DNA of 64,000 nt, from positions 1-64,000 of the forward strand of contig NZ_JXDG01000035.1 in NCBI RefSeq assembly GCF_000820515.1, written 5' to 3'. Shown here one piece after another: positions 43,171 to 52,819 of the stretch; the first letter of the stretch is position 1; each line of letters begins with the position of its first letter. The notes under the pieces were generated by a model, which saw only the letters and a list, made by a program, of their open reading frames with translations, had not been told where the DNA came from and searched no databases. Source of the DNA: Pseudomonas batumici (GTDB lineage Bacteria > Pseudomonadota > Gammaproteobacteria > Pseudomonadales > Pseudomonadaceae). Made by a program: the position numbers and the translations under genes.

Positions 43171-45603
43171 TCAGAAATCGACGGTGGCCGACAGTTGCAG
43201 GGTGCGTGGCGAGCCTTGGGAGAACGCCCCGTAGGACGCGACGCCGGACCAGTACTCACGATCGAAGACGTTCTGCACCGTGGCCCGGAACGTGGTCGGA
43301 CGCTCGGCGATCCGGGTGCTGTAGCGTGCGCCCACGTCGAAGCGGGTCCACGGATCGAGTTTCTGGGTGTTGGCCTGGTCCACGTACTGGCTGCTGGTGT
43401 AGATCGCGCCGCTGGTCAGGGTCAGGCCTTCAATCCAGGGCGTGTCCCATTCGGCCCAGAGATTGGCCTGCACATCGGGCACCCCCACCGGTGTGTTGCC
43501 GCGATTGGCGACCACGCTGGTCTTGGTCATCTCGGCATCGAGGAAGGTGACGCCACCGAGCAGGCGGGTGCCCTCGGCGATCTCGCCGAACACGTTCAGC
43601 TCTACGCCACGGTTGCGCTGTTCGCCCTGCACCGAGAACACCCCCGAGGCCAGTTCGCCGCTGGGTTTCTTGATCTGGAACAGGCTGAGGGTCGAGGTGA
43701 AGGTGCCGTAGTCGACCTTGATCCCGACTTCCTGCTGGCGAGAGATGTAGGGCGCAAAGATCTCACCCGAGTTCGAGGCCGTGGCCGGGGCGATGTCGCC
43801 TTTGCTCAGGCCCTCGATGTAGTTGTAGTAGAGCGACACATGCTCCCAGGGCTTGACCACCACGCCGAACAAGGGCGTGGTTTTGCTTTTGTCATAGGAT
43901 GAGGTGACGGTGCCGGCCGTGTTGTAGTTGTTGGAGTGGATGTTCTGTTCGCGCAGACCGAAGGTGACCTGCAAGCGCTCGTCCATCATCGACAGGGTGT
44001 CGGCCAGGGCCGCGCCGGACAGTTCCGTCGCGGACACTTTCAGCACATCCGGCGTCGCGATGAGGGGCTTCGGGCGGTCGATCGGGTGGTAGAGGTTCGA
44101 CAGCACCGGCGCGCCGGTGATGATCCCCCGCGACAGCTCGTCCTGGTAATGGGTCACTTGAAACGTGGCACTGTGGCTGATAGGGCCGGTGTCGAAGCGC
44201 AGGCGGGCGCCGGCATCCACGGTGTAGCGTTCGACTTCGAATTTGTAATAACCGGGGGTTGAAGTGGTGTCCCCGGCGTCGTTGAGAATGGTCGGCGTCT
44301 GGTCGGACAGGCGCGCCACGTCCGACTTGCCGCCGCCGGCATGGGCGAACACCGTGAGGGCGTCGTTCATATCGTATTCGGCACCGAGCAAGGCGGCCTT
44401 GTCGCGGGTTGTCGTCCAACTCCAGTCCTGGGTGACGTTGATACGACCGTCGGCGGCGGAGGGAACCTTCACGCCGGACTTGATCAGGAAGGGCCGCGAG
44501 GGCGCATCGAACTCTTCTTGCTGGCTGATCAGGTCCAGGGTCGTGCGCAGGCGTTCGCCCCGGTAATCCAGGGAGATAGCGCCGATGTCCACGTCCCGCG
44601 ACTGCTTGTCGATGGCGGTGTCGCCTTGCTGGGTGCTGCCGTTGATGCGGATGCCGAACTGGCGCTCCTCGCCAAAGCGCCGGCTGATGTCGACATGCCC
44701 GCCGACCTGGGTGTTCATGGCGTAGCTGGCGGTGAAGCGGGTCAGGTCTTCGTCGAGGGAGCGCTTGGGCACCACGTTGATCACCCCGCCGACCCCGCTG
44801 TTGGGCGACATGCCGTAGAGCAGGGCGCCCGGTCCCTTGATCACCTCGACGCGTTCGGCGTACTCGGTGAACACCCGGTAGTTGGGGGCCACGCCGTACA
44901 CGCCGTCGAAGGCCAGTTCGCCCAGGTTGCCTTCGCCGACCGGGAAGCCGCGAATGAAGAACGAGTCGACCACGCCGCCGGTCTGGCCGGTGGAGCGTAC
45001 CGAGGAGTCGCGCTCCAGCACGTCGGCCACGGTGACGGCCTGTTGATCCTTGATCAGGGTCGAGGTGTAGTTGCTGACGCTGAACGGCACGTCCATCACA
45101 TCCTTGTTGCCCATCAGCCCGAGTCGTCCGCCACGGGCCACCTGGCCGCCGGCGTACACCGACGGCAGTTCGTCCGGGCGCGCCTGGGTGGCGTTGATGG
45201 TGGTTTCGGCCAGGGTCAGGCCGCCGGTGCTGTCGGTCGGGCGTGGTGCCAGGCTGTAGCTGCCATCAGTGCGTGAAACGATCTCCAGGCCGCTGCCGGC
45301 CAGCAGCCGGCTCATGGCTTCCTGGGTCGAATAGGACCCCGAAAGCCCGGGACTGGCCAGCCCCTCGGTCAGCGACGGCTGGAACGACAGCGCAATGCCG
45401 GACTCCGCGGCAAACCGCGACAAGGTCGCCCCCAGCGGTCCGGGCGCAATGTTGAAGCTGCGCACAGCGGTCGAGTCCAGCTGCGCCGGGGCGGCTGCCA
45501 TGGCGATGGGAGTCGCGACGCTGGTCAGGGCAAGGCTGAGGAGTGCGCTGCGGACAGCCAGTTTCAAGGAGCGGTCCGGACGCGGAGATCGTGCAGCGAG
45601 CAT
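43171..45603 (-). CDS. TonB-dependent siderophore receptor with N-terminal STN signalling domain
   Basis: The 810-residue outer-membrane protein has a signal peptide (cleavage near AMAA, about 36), an STN domain (about 50-115) used to signal to FecR-type anti-sigma factors, a plug (about 150-270, with VEVIKGPGALLYGMSPNSGVGGVINVV) and a 22-stranded barrel ending in a C-terminal Phe (TVDF). The STN domain fits the fecI/fecR genes just upstream. It probably takes up the siderophore made by this locus. Confidence 0.92.
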   Translation of the reverse strand: MLAARSPRPDRSLKLAVRSALLSLALTSVATPIAMAAAPAQLDSTAVRSFNIAPGPLGATLSRFAAESGIALSFQPSLTEGLASPGLSGSYSTQEAMSRLLAGSGLEIVSRTDGSYSLAPRPTDSTGGLTLAETTINATQARPDELPSVYAGGQVARGGRLGLMGNKDVMDVPFSVSNYTSTLIKDQQAVTVADVLERDSSVRSTGQTGGVVDSFFIRGFPVGEGNLGELAFDGVYGVAPNYRVFTEYAERVEVIKGPGALLYGMSPNSGVGGVINVVPKRSLDEDLTRFTASYAMNTQVGGHVDISRRFGEERQFGIRINGSTQQGDTAIDKQSRDVDIGAISLDYRGERLRTTLDLISQQEEFDAPSRPFLIKSGVKVPSAADGRINVTQDWSWTTTRDKAALLGAEYDMNDALTVFAHAGGGKSDVARLSDQTPTILNDAGDTTSTPGYYKFEVERYTVDAGARLRFDTGPISHSATFQVTHYQDELSRGIITGAPVLSNLYHPIDRPKPLIATPDVLKVSATELSGAALADTLSMMDERLQVTFGLREQNIHSNNYNTAGTVTSSYDKSKTTPLFGVVVKPWEHVSLYYNYIEGLSKGDIAPATASNSGEIFAPYISRQQEVGIKVDYGTFTSTLSLFQIKKPSGELASGVFSVQGEQRNRGVELNVFGEIAEGTRLLGGVTFLDAEMTKTSVVANRGNTPVGVPDVQANLWAEWDTPWIEGLTLTSGAIYTSSQYVDQANTQKLDPWTRFDVGARYSTRIAERPTTFRATVQNVFDREYWSGVASYGAFSQGSPRTLQLSATVDF

Positions 45604-45717
45604 AGAGTGGTGACCCTTTCGGTAAGGTAAAGAACTGCTTTCCTCCCTAGCCAGCCGAGATCGAAAAAAGTATCACTCGCGTTTGGATATTTTTTACTCG
45701 GGGCTTTTCAATACGCT

Positions 45718-46695
45718 TCAGGCGGGGGAGAGCGTCACCCAGTAACCGTTCAAATGCCGGGTGGCGGTAATCGGGTAGGTTTGCACCAGCATGCCGAGGG
45801 TGCGTTGGCTGTCGCTGATGGGGAAGGCACCGGAGATGCGCAGGTCGGCAATCGCCGGATCGCAGCGCACGAAGCCTTTTCGATAGCGCGCCAACTCGGC
45901 GACGAAGTCGGCCAGGCGCAGGTTATCGGCCATCAGCATGCCTTGGGTCCAGGCACTGGCGGAGCTGTCCGCCGGGACCACCTGGCCAAAGGCCCTCGAC
46001 GAAAAATCGGTTCGTTGCCCGGCATTGACGATCAATGGGGCAACGCTGCTGTCCTGGGGCAGTTCGACCCTGACGGCGCCTTCCAATACCGAAAGCCGGG
46101 TATGGCCGGGTAATTCACGAACGGTAAAGCGCGTACCCAGTGCCTGTATCCGTCCCTGGAGGGTGCTGACCAGAAACGGTCGGGCCTGGGGTGACACATC
46201 CGGTGCGGTCTGCACCAGGATTTCGCCTTCGCGCAGTTTGACCAGGCGCTGCCTGGCGTCGAACAGGACATCGATGGCGCTGTCGGTGTTCAGGGTGATC
46301 CGCGAGCCATCGGCCAGGGTCAATTCACGGCGTTGACCCACGGCGCTGCGGTAGTCGGCGGTCCATTGCTGCGACTCCAGCAGGTTCAAGCCGCCCCAGC
46401 CGACGGGCAATACCGCCAGGATCGTCGCCAGTTTGGCCAGGGCGCCGCGCCTGCCGGGATTGCTGGGGCGATCCAGGGCCGACAGCGCCAGCGAGCGCGG
46501 CAGCCCGCCGAGCTTGCTTTGCAGGCTCTGCGCCCGGGCCCAGGCGCGATGGCGCTCGGGGCTGCTGCCGCTCCAGCGTTCCAGTTCGGCGCGTTGGGCG
46601 GCGCTGAAGTCGCTTTCGCCCAGGCGCATCAGCCACTCGGCGGCCTCTTCCAGGGCCTGGGGATCGATCGGCGCGTCACTGCGACGGATCGGCAT
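45718..46695 (-). CDS. fecR: FecR-family anti-sigma factor/regulator
   Basis: The 325-residue product has a cytosolic N-terminal DUF4880 region (EAAEWLMRLGESDFSAAQR), one membrane segment (about 90-108) and a periplasmic FecR domain (DGSRITLNTDSAIDV). It starts directly after the sigma-factor stop (TGAATG), showing coupling. It relays the receptor signal to the sigma factor. Confidence 0.9.
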   Translation of the reverse strand: MPIRRSDAPIDPQALEEAAEWLMRLGESDFSAAQRAELERWSGSSPERHRAWARAQSLQSKLGGLPRSLALSALDRPSNPGRRGALAKLATILAVLPVGWGGLNLLESQQWTADYRSAVGQRRELTLADGSRITLNTDSAIDVLFDARQRLVKLREGEILVQTAPDVSPQARPFLVSTLQGRIQALGTRFTVRELPGHTRLSVLEGAVRVELPQDSSVAPLIVNAGQRTDFSSRAFGQVVPADSSASAWTQGMLMADNLRLADFVAELARYRKGFVRCDPAIADLRISGAFPISDSQRTLGMLVQTYPITATRHLNGYWVTLSPA

Positions 46696-47211
46696 TCAGT
46701 CCACCAGCATTAGGCAACGCACGAAGGCCTGCTTCATGTAGCGCTTGACGGTAATCAGCGAGACCCCCAGTTGCCCGGCGATGTCCTCGTATTTCAGGCC
46801 GCCGATCTGCGACAGCAGGAAGCAGCGCTTGACCAGGGGCGGGAGGGCATCGAGCATGGCGTCGATTTCGTGCAGGGTTTCCAGCACCATCAGGCGCAGT
46901 TCGGGCGCGGGCACTTCGGGGGCCGGCAGCAGCGCCAGGGCGTCGAGGTAGGCGCGCTCGAGCGCCTTGCGCTGATACCAGTTGACGAGAATGCCCTTGG
47001 CCACGCAACTGAGGTAGGCCCTGGGCTGCTCGATCACCGCCACCTTGGAGGCGAGGATGCGGGTGAAGGTGTCCTGCGCCAGGTCGGCGGCATCCATGGC
47101 GTTACCCAACTTCTTGCGCAGCGTGGCGTACAGCCAGCCGTGATGCCCGCTGTACAGGGCTTCGATCATGCGCAGATGATTGGTGTGGGTCGCGGGAAGG
47201 GTAGCGCTCAT
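46696..47211 (-). CDS. fecI: FecI-type ECF sigma factor
   Basis: The 171-residue product has ECF sigma region 2 (YATLRKKLGNAMDAADLAQDTFTRIL) and region 4 (LSQIGGLKYEDIAGQLGVSLITVKRYMKQA). ATG 47211 lies just downstream (in transcription) of a Fur-box-like sequence at 47229-47247; the frame opens to 47688 in non-coding-like sequence. It probably directs transcription of the receptor gene. Confidence 0.9.
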   Translation of the reverse strand: MSATLPATHTNHLRMIEALYSGHHGWLYATLRKKLGNAMDAADLAQDTFTRILASKVAVIEQPRAYLSCVAKGILVNWYQRKALERAYLDALALLPAPEVPAPELRLMVLETLHEIDAMLDALPPLVKRCFLLSQIGGLKYEDIAGQLGVSLITVKRYMKQAFVRCLMLVD

Positions 47212-47228
47212 GGTTGAGTGATTGTTTT

Positions 47229-47247
47229 GCGATTGAGAAGTGTTCGC
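47229..47247 (-). promoter_or_regulatory. Fur-box-like sequence before the sigma-factor gene
   Basis: GCGATTGAGAAGTGTTCGC matches the Pseudomonas pattern GCGAATGAGAATCATTCGC at 15 of 19 positions by eye, with GCGA/TCGC ends inverted. It lies 18 bases before the fecI start. Placement suits iron repression of the signalling pair. Confidence 0.6.
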
Positions 47248-47294
47248 AATTCTAGTTTGCTGTGTACCTTCAACGCAAGGGGTAGTTGCCGGGC

Positions 47295-48479
47295 TCAGCC
47301 TTGGGGCATGCGCAATAACGCCTCGATCAGTGTGTCGATTTCGCTTTCGGTGTTGTAGGCATGCACCGAAGCACGGCTGACTTCCTGCAAGCCTCGTTGC
47401 TGCATATCCAGCAGGGTCGAGCGGACCGTCGAAGTGCTGACATTGATCCGTTTGGCCTGTCCCGCCAGCCACTGCTGCACCTGCGCGGCACTGCTGCCTT
47501 GGCGGGTAAAGGTGACGATACCGGATTTGACCGCTCCCAGGTCCTGGGGCGTGATGCCGGGGACCTCGCCCAGTCGCCCGCGCAGATAGCCCGCCAACTG
47601 CTGGATACGCTGCCACATCGGCTCCATACCCTGGGCTAGCGTGTAATCTGCCGCCGCCCCAAGACCCAGCTTCGCCGCCACATTGCACTCCCAGTTTTCA
47701 AAGCGTCGGGCATCGGCGCGAATTTCGAAGCTTTGCGGGGTCAACAGCGACGCGGCGTGCAGGTCGAGAAAGGCCGGCTCCAGATTCTGGCACAGGCCTT
47801 TTTCGACGTAGAGAAAGCCCATGCCCCGAGGCCCGCGCAGGTATTTGCGGCTGGTCGCCGCGAGCAGGTGGCAACCGATCTTCTGCACGTCGATCGGCAT
47901 CTGCCCGACAGCCTGGCAGGCGTCGAGCAGAAACAGTACGCCCGCGGCCCGGGCCAGGGCGCCAATCTGTTCGATCGGCTGGACCGGGCCGCCGTTGGTG
48001 GCGATTGCCGGCAGCGACACCAGGGCCACGCGCTTATCGCCGAGCATGTCCTGCAGGGCCGTCAGTGAGACCTGGCCCTGTTCATCGTTGGGGATGATGC
48101 GGATTTCGATACCACGGCGCTGCTGCAGTTGCAGGTAGGGAATATAGTTGCCGGCGTATTCGGTGGTCGAGGTCAGCACCACGTCCCCGGGGCCCAGCGG
48201 CAGCGAATAGAAGGCCATGTCCCAGGCGCGGGTGGCGTTCTCGATCACCGCGATTTCGTCCGGTTGGGCATTGATCAGTCGGCCGATGGATGCGTAGACA
48301 TTTTCCAATTCGACCGTCCGCTCAGCCGCCGCCTCATAGCCGCCCAGGCGCGTCTCGAGTTCGAGGTGCCCGGTGACGGCCTGGATCACCGGCGCCGGCA
48401 TCAGCGCGGCCCCGGCGTTGTTGAAGTGAATCAGCCGTTCGACAGCCGCGGTATCGGCACGCAGTTGCTCAATGTTCAA
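47295..48479 (-). CDS. Class V aminotransferase-fold PLP enzyme (siderophore locus)
   Basis: The 394-residue product is a class V PLP enzyme of the isopenicillin-N-epimerase/cysteine-desulfurase-like group, with the PLP lysine in ATSRKYLRGPRGMGF and LLDACQAVGQ for the phosphate side. The start is TTG 48479, because AAGGAGGAG lies 5 bases upstream and no ATG lies in the conserved N-terminus. It follows the exporter gene by 16 bases, so it belongs to the biosynthetic operon. No counterpart exists in the staphyloferrin B pathway; it may tailor the siderophore. Substrate unknown. Confidence 0.8.
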   Translation of the reverse strand: MNIEQLRADTAAVERLIHFNNAGAALMPAPVIQAVTGHLELETRLGGYEAAAERTVELENVYASIGRLINAQPDEIAVIENATRAWDMAFYSLPLGPGDVVLTSTTEYAGNYIPYLQLQQRRGIEIRIIPNDEQGQVSLTALQDMLGDKRVALVSLPAIATNGGPVQPIEQIGALARAAGVLFLLDACQAVGQMPIDVQKIGCHLLAATSRKYLRGPRGMGFLYVEKGLCQNLEPAFLDLHAASLLTPQSFEIRADARRFENWECNVAAKLGLGAAADYTLAQGMEPMWQRIQQLAGYLRGRLGEVPGITPQDLGAVKSGIVTFTRQGSSAAQVQQWLAGQAKRINVSTSTVRSTLLDMQQRGLQEVSRASVHAYNTESEIDTLIEALLRMPQG

Positions 48480-48495
48480 AAAGACTCCTCCTTGT

Positions 48496-49740
48496 TCAGT
48501 CGCCACGGGTGGGCTGGCCCGCCGGCATGACCATTGGCCGGTAACGCAGGGCGACAATGGGCACCAAGGCTACCGCGTAGACTAGGCAGACGAACAGATA
48601 GGTATATTGCAAGCCATAGACCTGGCTCAGCAAACCACCGGCCGAGATCCCGGCAATCGAGGCAAATTGCGCGGTACTTTGCGCAATCCCCAGCACATGG
48701 CCCTGCCGGGAGCTGTCGGCGGTTTTCGAGATCAGCGCCATGAGCACCGGTGTCGTCGCCCCCAGCAGCACGCCCCAGATGAAGTAGGCGACGACAAACA
48801 CCGCGGGGGTCCGCGTGAGGCCGGCGACGGCGGTCAGGCCGATACAGCCGATGACCACGAAGGTGATGCGCTGCAGGGTGTCCTGTTGGGTGCGGTGTTC
48901 GAAGTAGCGCGACCAGTGCGTCGCCGACAGGATGAAGCCCAGGGCCAGCAACCCGTAGCACAGGCCGACCACCGAATTGCTGACCTCGAACACCGAGCTG
49001 ACATACAGCGAAAACGAGGTCTGCGGCAGCATCCGCGCCAGCAGCAGGATGCCCATGACGCCGAGCAACGAAAGCAGCGGCGTACCTTGCCAGAGACCCT
49101 GGGCGCTATGGGTTGCCGTGGTGCTTTCTGCTGCGGGGGCTTTCTTCACCGGCGGCACATTCGGCAGGGTTACGGCTGCCACCACGGTGCAGACGGCGCA
49201 GAGGGCCGAGGCACTGATATTGATCCAGAAGAAGGTGGCGTGGTCGAGAATCAACCCGCCGACCACGGCGCCGAGCAACGAGCCGACGTTGGTCGATATC
49301 TGCAGGATGGCGAACAGCCGTGCCCGCCGCGCAGGTGCCTCGATACTGACCCCGTAGGCCTGGGCCGGGGCAATGTACCCGGCGAAGGCGCCTTGCAGGA
49401 AGCGCAATACCAGGATCACCCAGATATCGCTGAAGAGTGCCAGCCCAAGCTGGGTCAAGGACAAACCGGCCAAGGCGCGGATCATCATCAACTTGTGGCC
49501 GTAGCGGTCGCCGATACGACCCCAGAAGGCGCTGGTCAGCATAATGCCGAGCATCGGGCCGACATAGACCGCGATGCTGGCGAAGCTGAACACCGATTCC
49601 GATGCGGTCAGCCCACGCAGGTGGACGGGCCAGAAGGGCCCGCTCATTTCCATCGCCCCCATGGAGATCAATTGGATGGCGAACAGAAGATAGATCAGGA
49701 TTCTTACGGACGAACCCTGGAGAGCACCTGCATGGGACAT
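48496..49740 (-). CDS. MFS exporter of the siderophore (SbnD-like)
   Basis: The 414-residue inner-membrane protein has 12 predicted hydrophobic segments and the MFS loop motif GRIGDRYGHKLMM. It lies between the NIS synthetase and the PLP enzyme (16-base gaps both sides), matching the exporter SbnD of the staphyloferrin B locus. It probably exports the finished siderophore. Confidence 0.86.
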   Translation of the reverse strand: MSHAGALQGSSVRILIYLLFAIQLISMGAMEMSGPFWPVHLRGLTASESVFSFASIAVYVGPMLGIMLTSAFWGRIGDRYGHKLMMIRALAGLSLTQLGLALFSDIWVILVLRFLQGAFAGYIAPAQAYGVSIEAPARRARLFAILQISTNVGSLLGAVVGGLILDHATFFWINISASALCAVCTVVAAVTLPNVPPVKKAPAAESTTATHSAQGLWQGTPLLSLLGVMGILLLARMLPQTSFSLYVSSVFEVSNSVVGLCYGLLALGFILSATHWSRYFEHRTQQDTLQRITFVVIGCIGLTAVAGLTRTPAVFVVAYFIWGVLLGATTPVLMALISKTADSSRQGHVLGIAQSTAQFASIAGISAGGLLSQVYGLQYTYLFVCLVYAVALVPIVALRYRPMVMPAGQPTRGD

Positions 49741-49756
49741 GAATCAACCTCTGTGG

Positions 49757-51607
49757 TTAAACGGCGTTAAGCGGATTGGTCAGGGTGTGCTGCACTCGAT
49801 AGTTGCTGTACTGCATCAAGTGCATGCGCAGCAACGACCGGGTTGGCCAGGGATCCTCAATGAACGCCTTGCGCTCGACTTCCCACAGCGCCGGCGCCAC
49901 CCGCTCGCGCACGGCCGCGAAGGCCCGTTCGGTTTCTTCGCGCAGCACCTGCCACAGCCGTGTGTTGCCCAGGGCGTATTCCTGGGTCAGCCACAGGGCC
50001 ATTTCGTGCAGGTGGGTCAGGAACGCCGCACTCAGCACGAACATGCGCACCGGTTCGATATCGTCGACGAAAACCGTCGGCAGGATGCCCGGTTGGACAT
50101 GGGGTTGCAGGGTGTAGCCGCGTTCCTCCAGCAGTGGAGCATAGGTCCTGCCGTCGCCGAAATCGCGGATCAGCAGGCTACTGGCTTTGCCGTCGGGAGA
50201 GAACAGCACCATGCTGTTCTGTTGATGGGCCTCGAGTCCGATGCCGTACAACAGATAGATCGCCACCACCGGTTGAGTGACCACCTTGGCGTACTGGCGG
50301 AACCAGGTTTCGACATGGACGGCGCTCGCTCGTACACCGTCACGCTCGATCAGGTCGGTGAACAGCGGCCGGCCATTTCCGGGCAAGCGGGTGAACAGCG
50401 AAGCCACGGTGATCGGCAGGCACCCGTCGTTGCGCTCGAAGGCTTGTCGGCTGGCGCGATAGACCACCGACAGGTGCCGCCCCGGTGCATCGTCCTGGGT
50501 GATCGCGTTTTTGTAACGCACGCCGATTTCTTCGGGAAAGATTTCCAGGCCCCGGTCGAAGCCGTTTTCGGCCTCCAGGATCCGGGTGATCACCGTGCTG
50601 ATGCGCGGCCCCATGTGAATCGACTTGGCCTGCAGGCTGCGCATCTCGCTGGTCATCCACAGGGCGATGGGTAATTTGATCAGCGGTGCGCTGTCGTTCA
50701 GCACCGGCATCATCGTCCGATAGGACATGGTCGGCAGCGTCTGGATATCGGGGCCATCGGTGATCAGGATGCCTGCTTCGATTTCCGCGGCGAAGGTCTT
50801 GAGCACGTAGGCTTGCAAGTGCCAGGCATGGATGGGCAGCGGCAACCAGTCGAGCTCGTTCAAGCCCTTGGCCTGGAGCGAGGCCTTCCATTGCTCCCAT
50901 TGCGCCGGGAAGTTGCTGGCAAACCAGGCGTGATAGCTGGTCACATGGGGCATGCTTTCGCTTTTCGCCATGTCGGCGCGCAACGCAGCGATGCGCAGCG
51001 GTACCTGGGCGTTGAACTCGGGGGACAGTTGCGCGACTTCGGCATCGGTCAGGCCCGGGCGGGATTTCCAGGTCGGGTAATACGGATGGCCTTCCAGCGA
51101 GCCCCACTGGTCCAGCAGGATGGCCGCGTCCTTGGTGCTGGCGTGCTGGCGAAGGTAGTCGGTGAAGCTGTCGAGCCCGTGGCTGCGGGTGGCCTCGGCC
51201 AGTCGCGCGTTCCACTGCTGGTGGTACTGACGGGCATGGGCATCGTTGGTCAGGCTGTTTTCCATGTCCGCCTTGAGCCCCTCGACACCGTCGTCCGAGG
51301 GTTCGAAATCGAAGCTGTCACGCAGCACGTCCAGCAGGTCCTGGTGGGTGTGGATCGGCTGGCGAACGCCTTCCTCGGTCAGCAACACCACGTCACCGTC
51401 GTTGACCAGGGTATCGGCCGGCCCCAGGGCAATATCGGAGAAAAACAGATGGGCGCGGGCGTCTTTCAGGGGAAACGTCGCCTGGGTGCCTTCGGCGGAA
51501 AAATTCAGCGCCGAGCGGTCGAGAATGTTCTCGGCAAACAAGCAACGAATCAGTCGTCGCAAGGCATTTTTACGGGAGTAGGCGATCAGTGTCTTGAGGT
51601 CATCCAT
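49757..51607 (-). CDS. IucA/IucC-family NIS siderophore synthetase
   Basis: The 616-residue product has the N-terminal IucA/IucC domain (with PTWKSRPG in the ATP-binding region and PIHAWHLQAY) and the C-terminal FhuF-like region (YGIGLEAHQQN, IRDFGDGR). These enzymes condense a carboxylate such as citrate with an amine using ATP. It is the only NIS synthetase in the locus. ATG 51607 (MDDLKTLIAY) is the natural start; the frame to 52129 overlaps the dehydrogenase gene in another frame. The ribosome binding site is weak. Confidence 0.9.
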   Translation of the reverse strand: MDDLKTLIAYSRKNALRRLIRCLFAENILDRSALNFSAEGTQATFPLKDARAHLFFSDIALGPADTLVNDGDVVLLTEEGVRQPIHTHQDLLDVLRDSFDFEPSDDGVEGLKADMENSLTNDAHARQYHQQWNARLAEATRSHGLDSFTDYLRQHASTKDAAILLDQWGSLEGHPYYPTWKSRPGLTDAEVAQLSPEFNAQVPLRIAALRADMAKSESMPHVTSYHAWFASNFPAQWEQWKASLQAKGLNELDWLPLPIHAWHLQAYVLKTFAAEIEAGILITDGPDIQTLPTMSYRTMMPVLNDSAPLIKLPIALWMTSEMRSLQAKSIHMGPRISTVITRILEAENGFDRGLEIFPEEIGVRYKNAITQDDAPGRHLSVVYRASRQAFERNDGCLPITVASLFTRLPGNGRPLFTDLIERDGVRASAVHVETWFRQYAKVVTQPVVAIYLLYGIGLEAHQQNSMVLFSPDGKASSLLIRDFGDGRTYAPLLEERGYTLQPHVQPGILPTVFVDDIEPVRMFVLSAAFLTHLHEMALWLTQEYALGNTRLWQVLREETERAFAAVRERVAPALWEVERKAFIEDPWPTRSLLRMHLMQYSNYRVQHTLTNPLNAV

Positions 51608-51645
51608 AGCTGCTATGTGCTCGTCGAAAGGTAAGGAGGAGGGGC

Positions 51646-52791
51646 TCAGGCCGTGCGCGGCCAGTGGCGCGGGAAGTAGTCCAGTGCCGAATCCCGTAGC
51701 CCTTGCATGTAGGAAACGCTCCAGTTGAGGACCTCCTCGATGTAAGGCACTTTCAGGTCGAAGCGCTTGGCCATTTCCACCAGCAGCACCAGGCCGTAGG
51801 CCACGTCCTCGTTGAAGGCGCGGCTTTCCCGTTCGATCACGTAGCCGGCGCGGTTGTCCGCCGGCACCATGGGCGCGAGGATGTCGTTGTAGGCCTGGTT
51901 GGAGCGCAGGATGGACAACATGCTGCTCGGGTCGCGGATCTGATCGCCGTAGGCCTCGACGATTTCCTGTTTCAAGGACTTCACCGAAGACAGGTCGACG
52001 CCCAGCCGCTGGCTGATCACCGCGCACAGGTCCTGGCTTTCCTGGTCCATGCGCTCGAGGAAGTACGCGCCCAGCTCGGGGCACTCGGTCCACCAGCACA
52101 GGGGGCGTGGGAAGATTTTCCGGTGCCATTGGCCATAAGGGCCGATCAGCCCGTAGATCACCGAGCTATGCATGATCGGATTGCCCGGTGTCAGGGTGAT
52201 TTCCAGGTAGTTGTCGAGCATCGTCACGCAGGGGCCGTACAGCCGGGTCAGCAGTTGCTGCAGGTGCTGGCGCGAGGCGGCGGATTCCCGGGCGTGGGTG
52301 GCCACGTAGAGCTGGCTTTTGCCGCCGCCCATTTTGACCGACAGCCCGGGCTTGAGGTCGAACGCGGTGTGCGGGACATCCTTCATCCCCCAGATCACCA
52401 GGTTCGGCCGGTCGGCCAGGGTGGATTCCGCCAGCCAGTCGAAACCGCAGAACCCGGGAATGGCACCGATGTACACCGGTTTTTCGGTACTCAGGTGCGG
52501 CGCGATGGCCTGCAGGGTTTGCGCGCGGACGTGGGCCGGCACGGTGATGATGACGAGGTCGGCGTCCTCGACGGCGAGCCGGGCATCGCCGGTCACGCAA
52601 TCCAGCCGGGCATTCAGCGTCGAGCCATCCGGCAACAGCGCCTGCATCGACCCCTGGCGGGCGTGTTGTTCGACCACCTCGGGGTTGTGGGTGAGCAGCG
52701 AGACCTGGACATCGGGCAGTTGCTTGAACAGGATGGCGTTGAGGTGCCCGGTCCTGCCACCGCCACAAATGGCGACTTTCAGCGGTTTCAT
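51646..52791 (-). CDS. Octopine/nopaline dehydrogenase-family NAD(P) enzyme
   Basis: The 381-residue product has the N-terminal dinucleotide motif AICGGGRTGHLNA (about 7-19) and the C-terminal opine-dehydrogenase segment with LTPGNPIMHSSVIYG. The conserved GNPxxH histidine is present. Opine dehydrogenases join or split amino acid and 2-oxoacid through a secondary amine. The SbnA-like gene lies just upstream (28-base gap). The likely job is NAD-dependent oxidative cleavage of ACEGA to L-2,3-diaminopropionate and 2-oxoglutarate, replacing SbnB. The alternative is a forward reductive tailoring step, as in staphylopine. ATG 52791 preferred over 52827. Confidence 0.82.
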   Translation of the reverse strand: MKPLKVAICGGGRTGHLNAILFKQLPDVQVSLLTHNPEVVEQHARQGSMQALLPDGSTLNARLDCVTGDARLAVEDADLVIITVPAHVRAQTLQAIAPHLSTEKPVYIGAIPGFCGFDWLAESTLADRPNLVIWGMKDVPHTAFDLKPGLSVKMGGGKSQLYVATHARESAASRQHLQQLLTRLYGPCVTMLDNYLEITLTPGNPIMHSSVIYGLIGPYGQWHRKIFPRPLCWWTECPELGAYFLERMDQESQDLCAVISQRLGVDLSSVKSLKQEIVEAYGDQIRDPSSMLSILRSNQAYNDILAPMVPADNRAGYVIERESRAFNEDVAYGLVLLVEMAKRFDLKVPYIEEVLNWSVSYMQGLRDSALDYFPRHWPRTA

Positions 52792-52819
52792 CGAAAGGTG
52801 TTCCTGTGTCGAAGACGGA

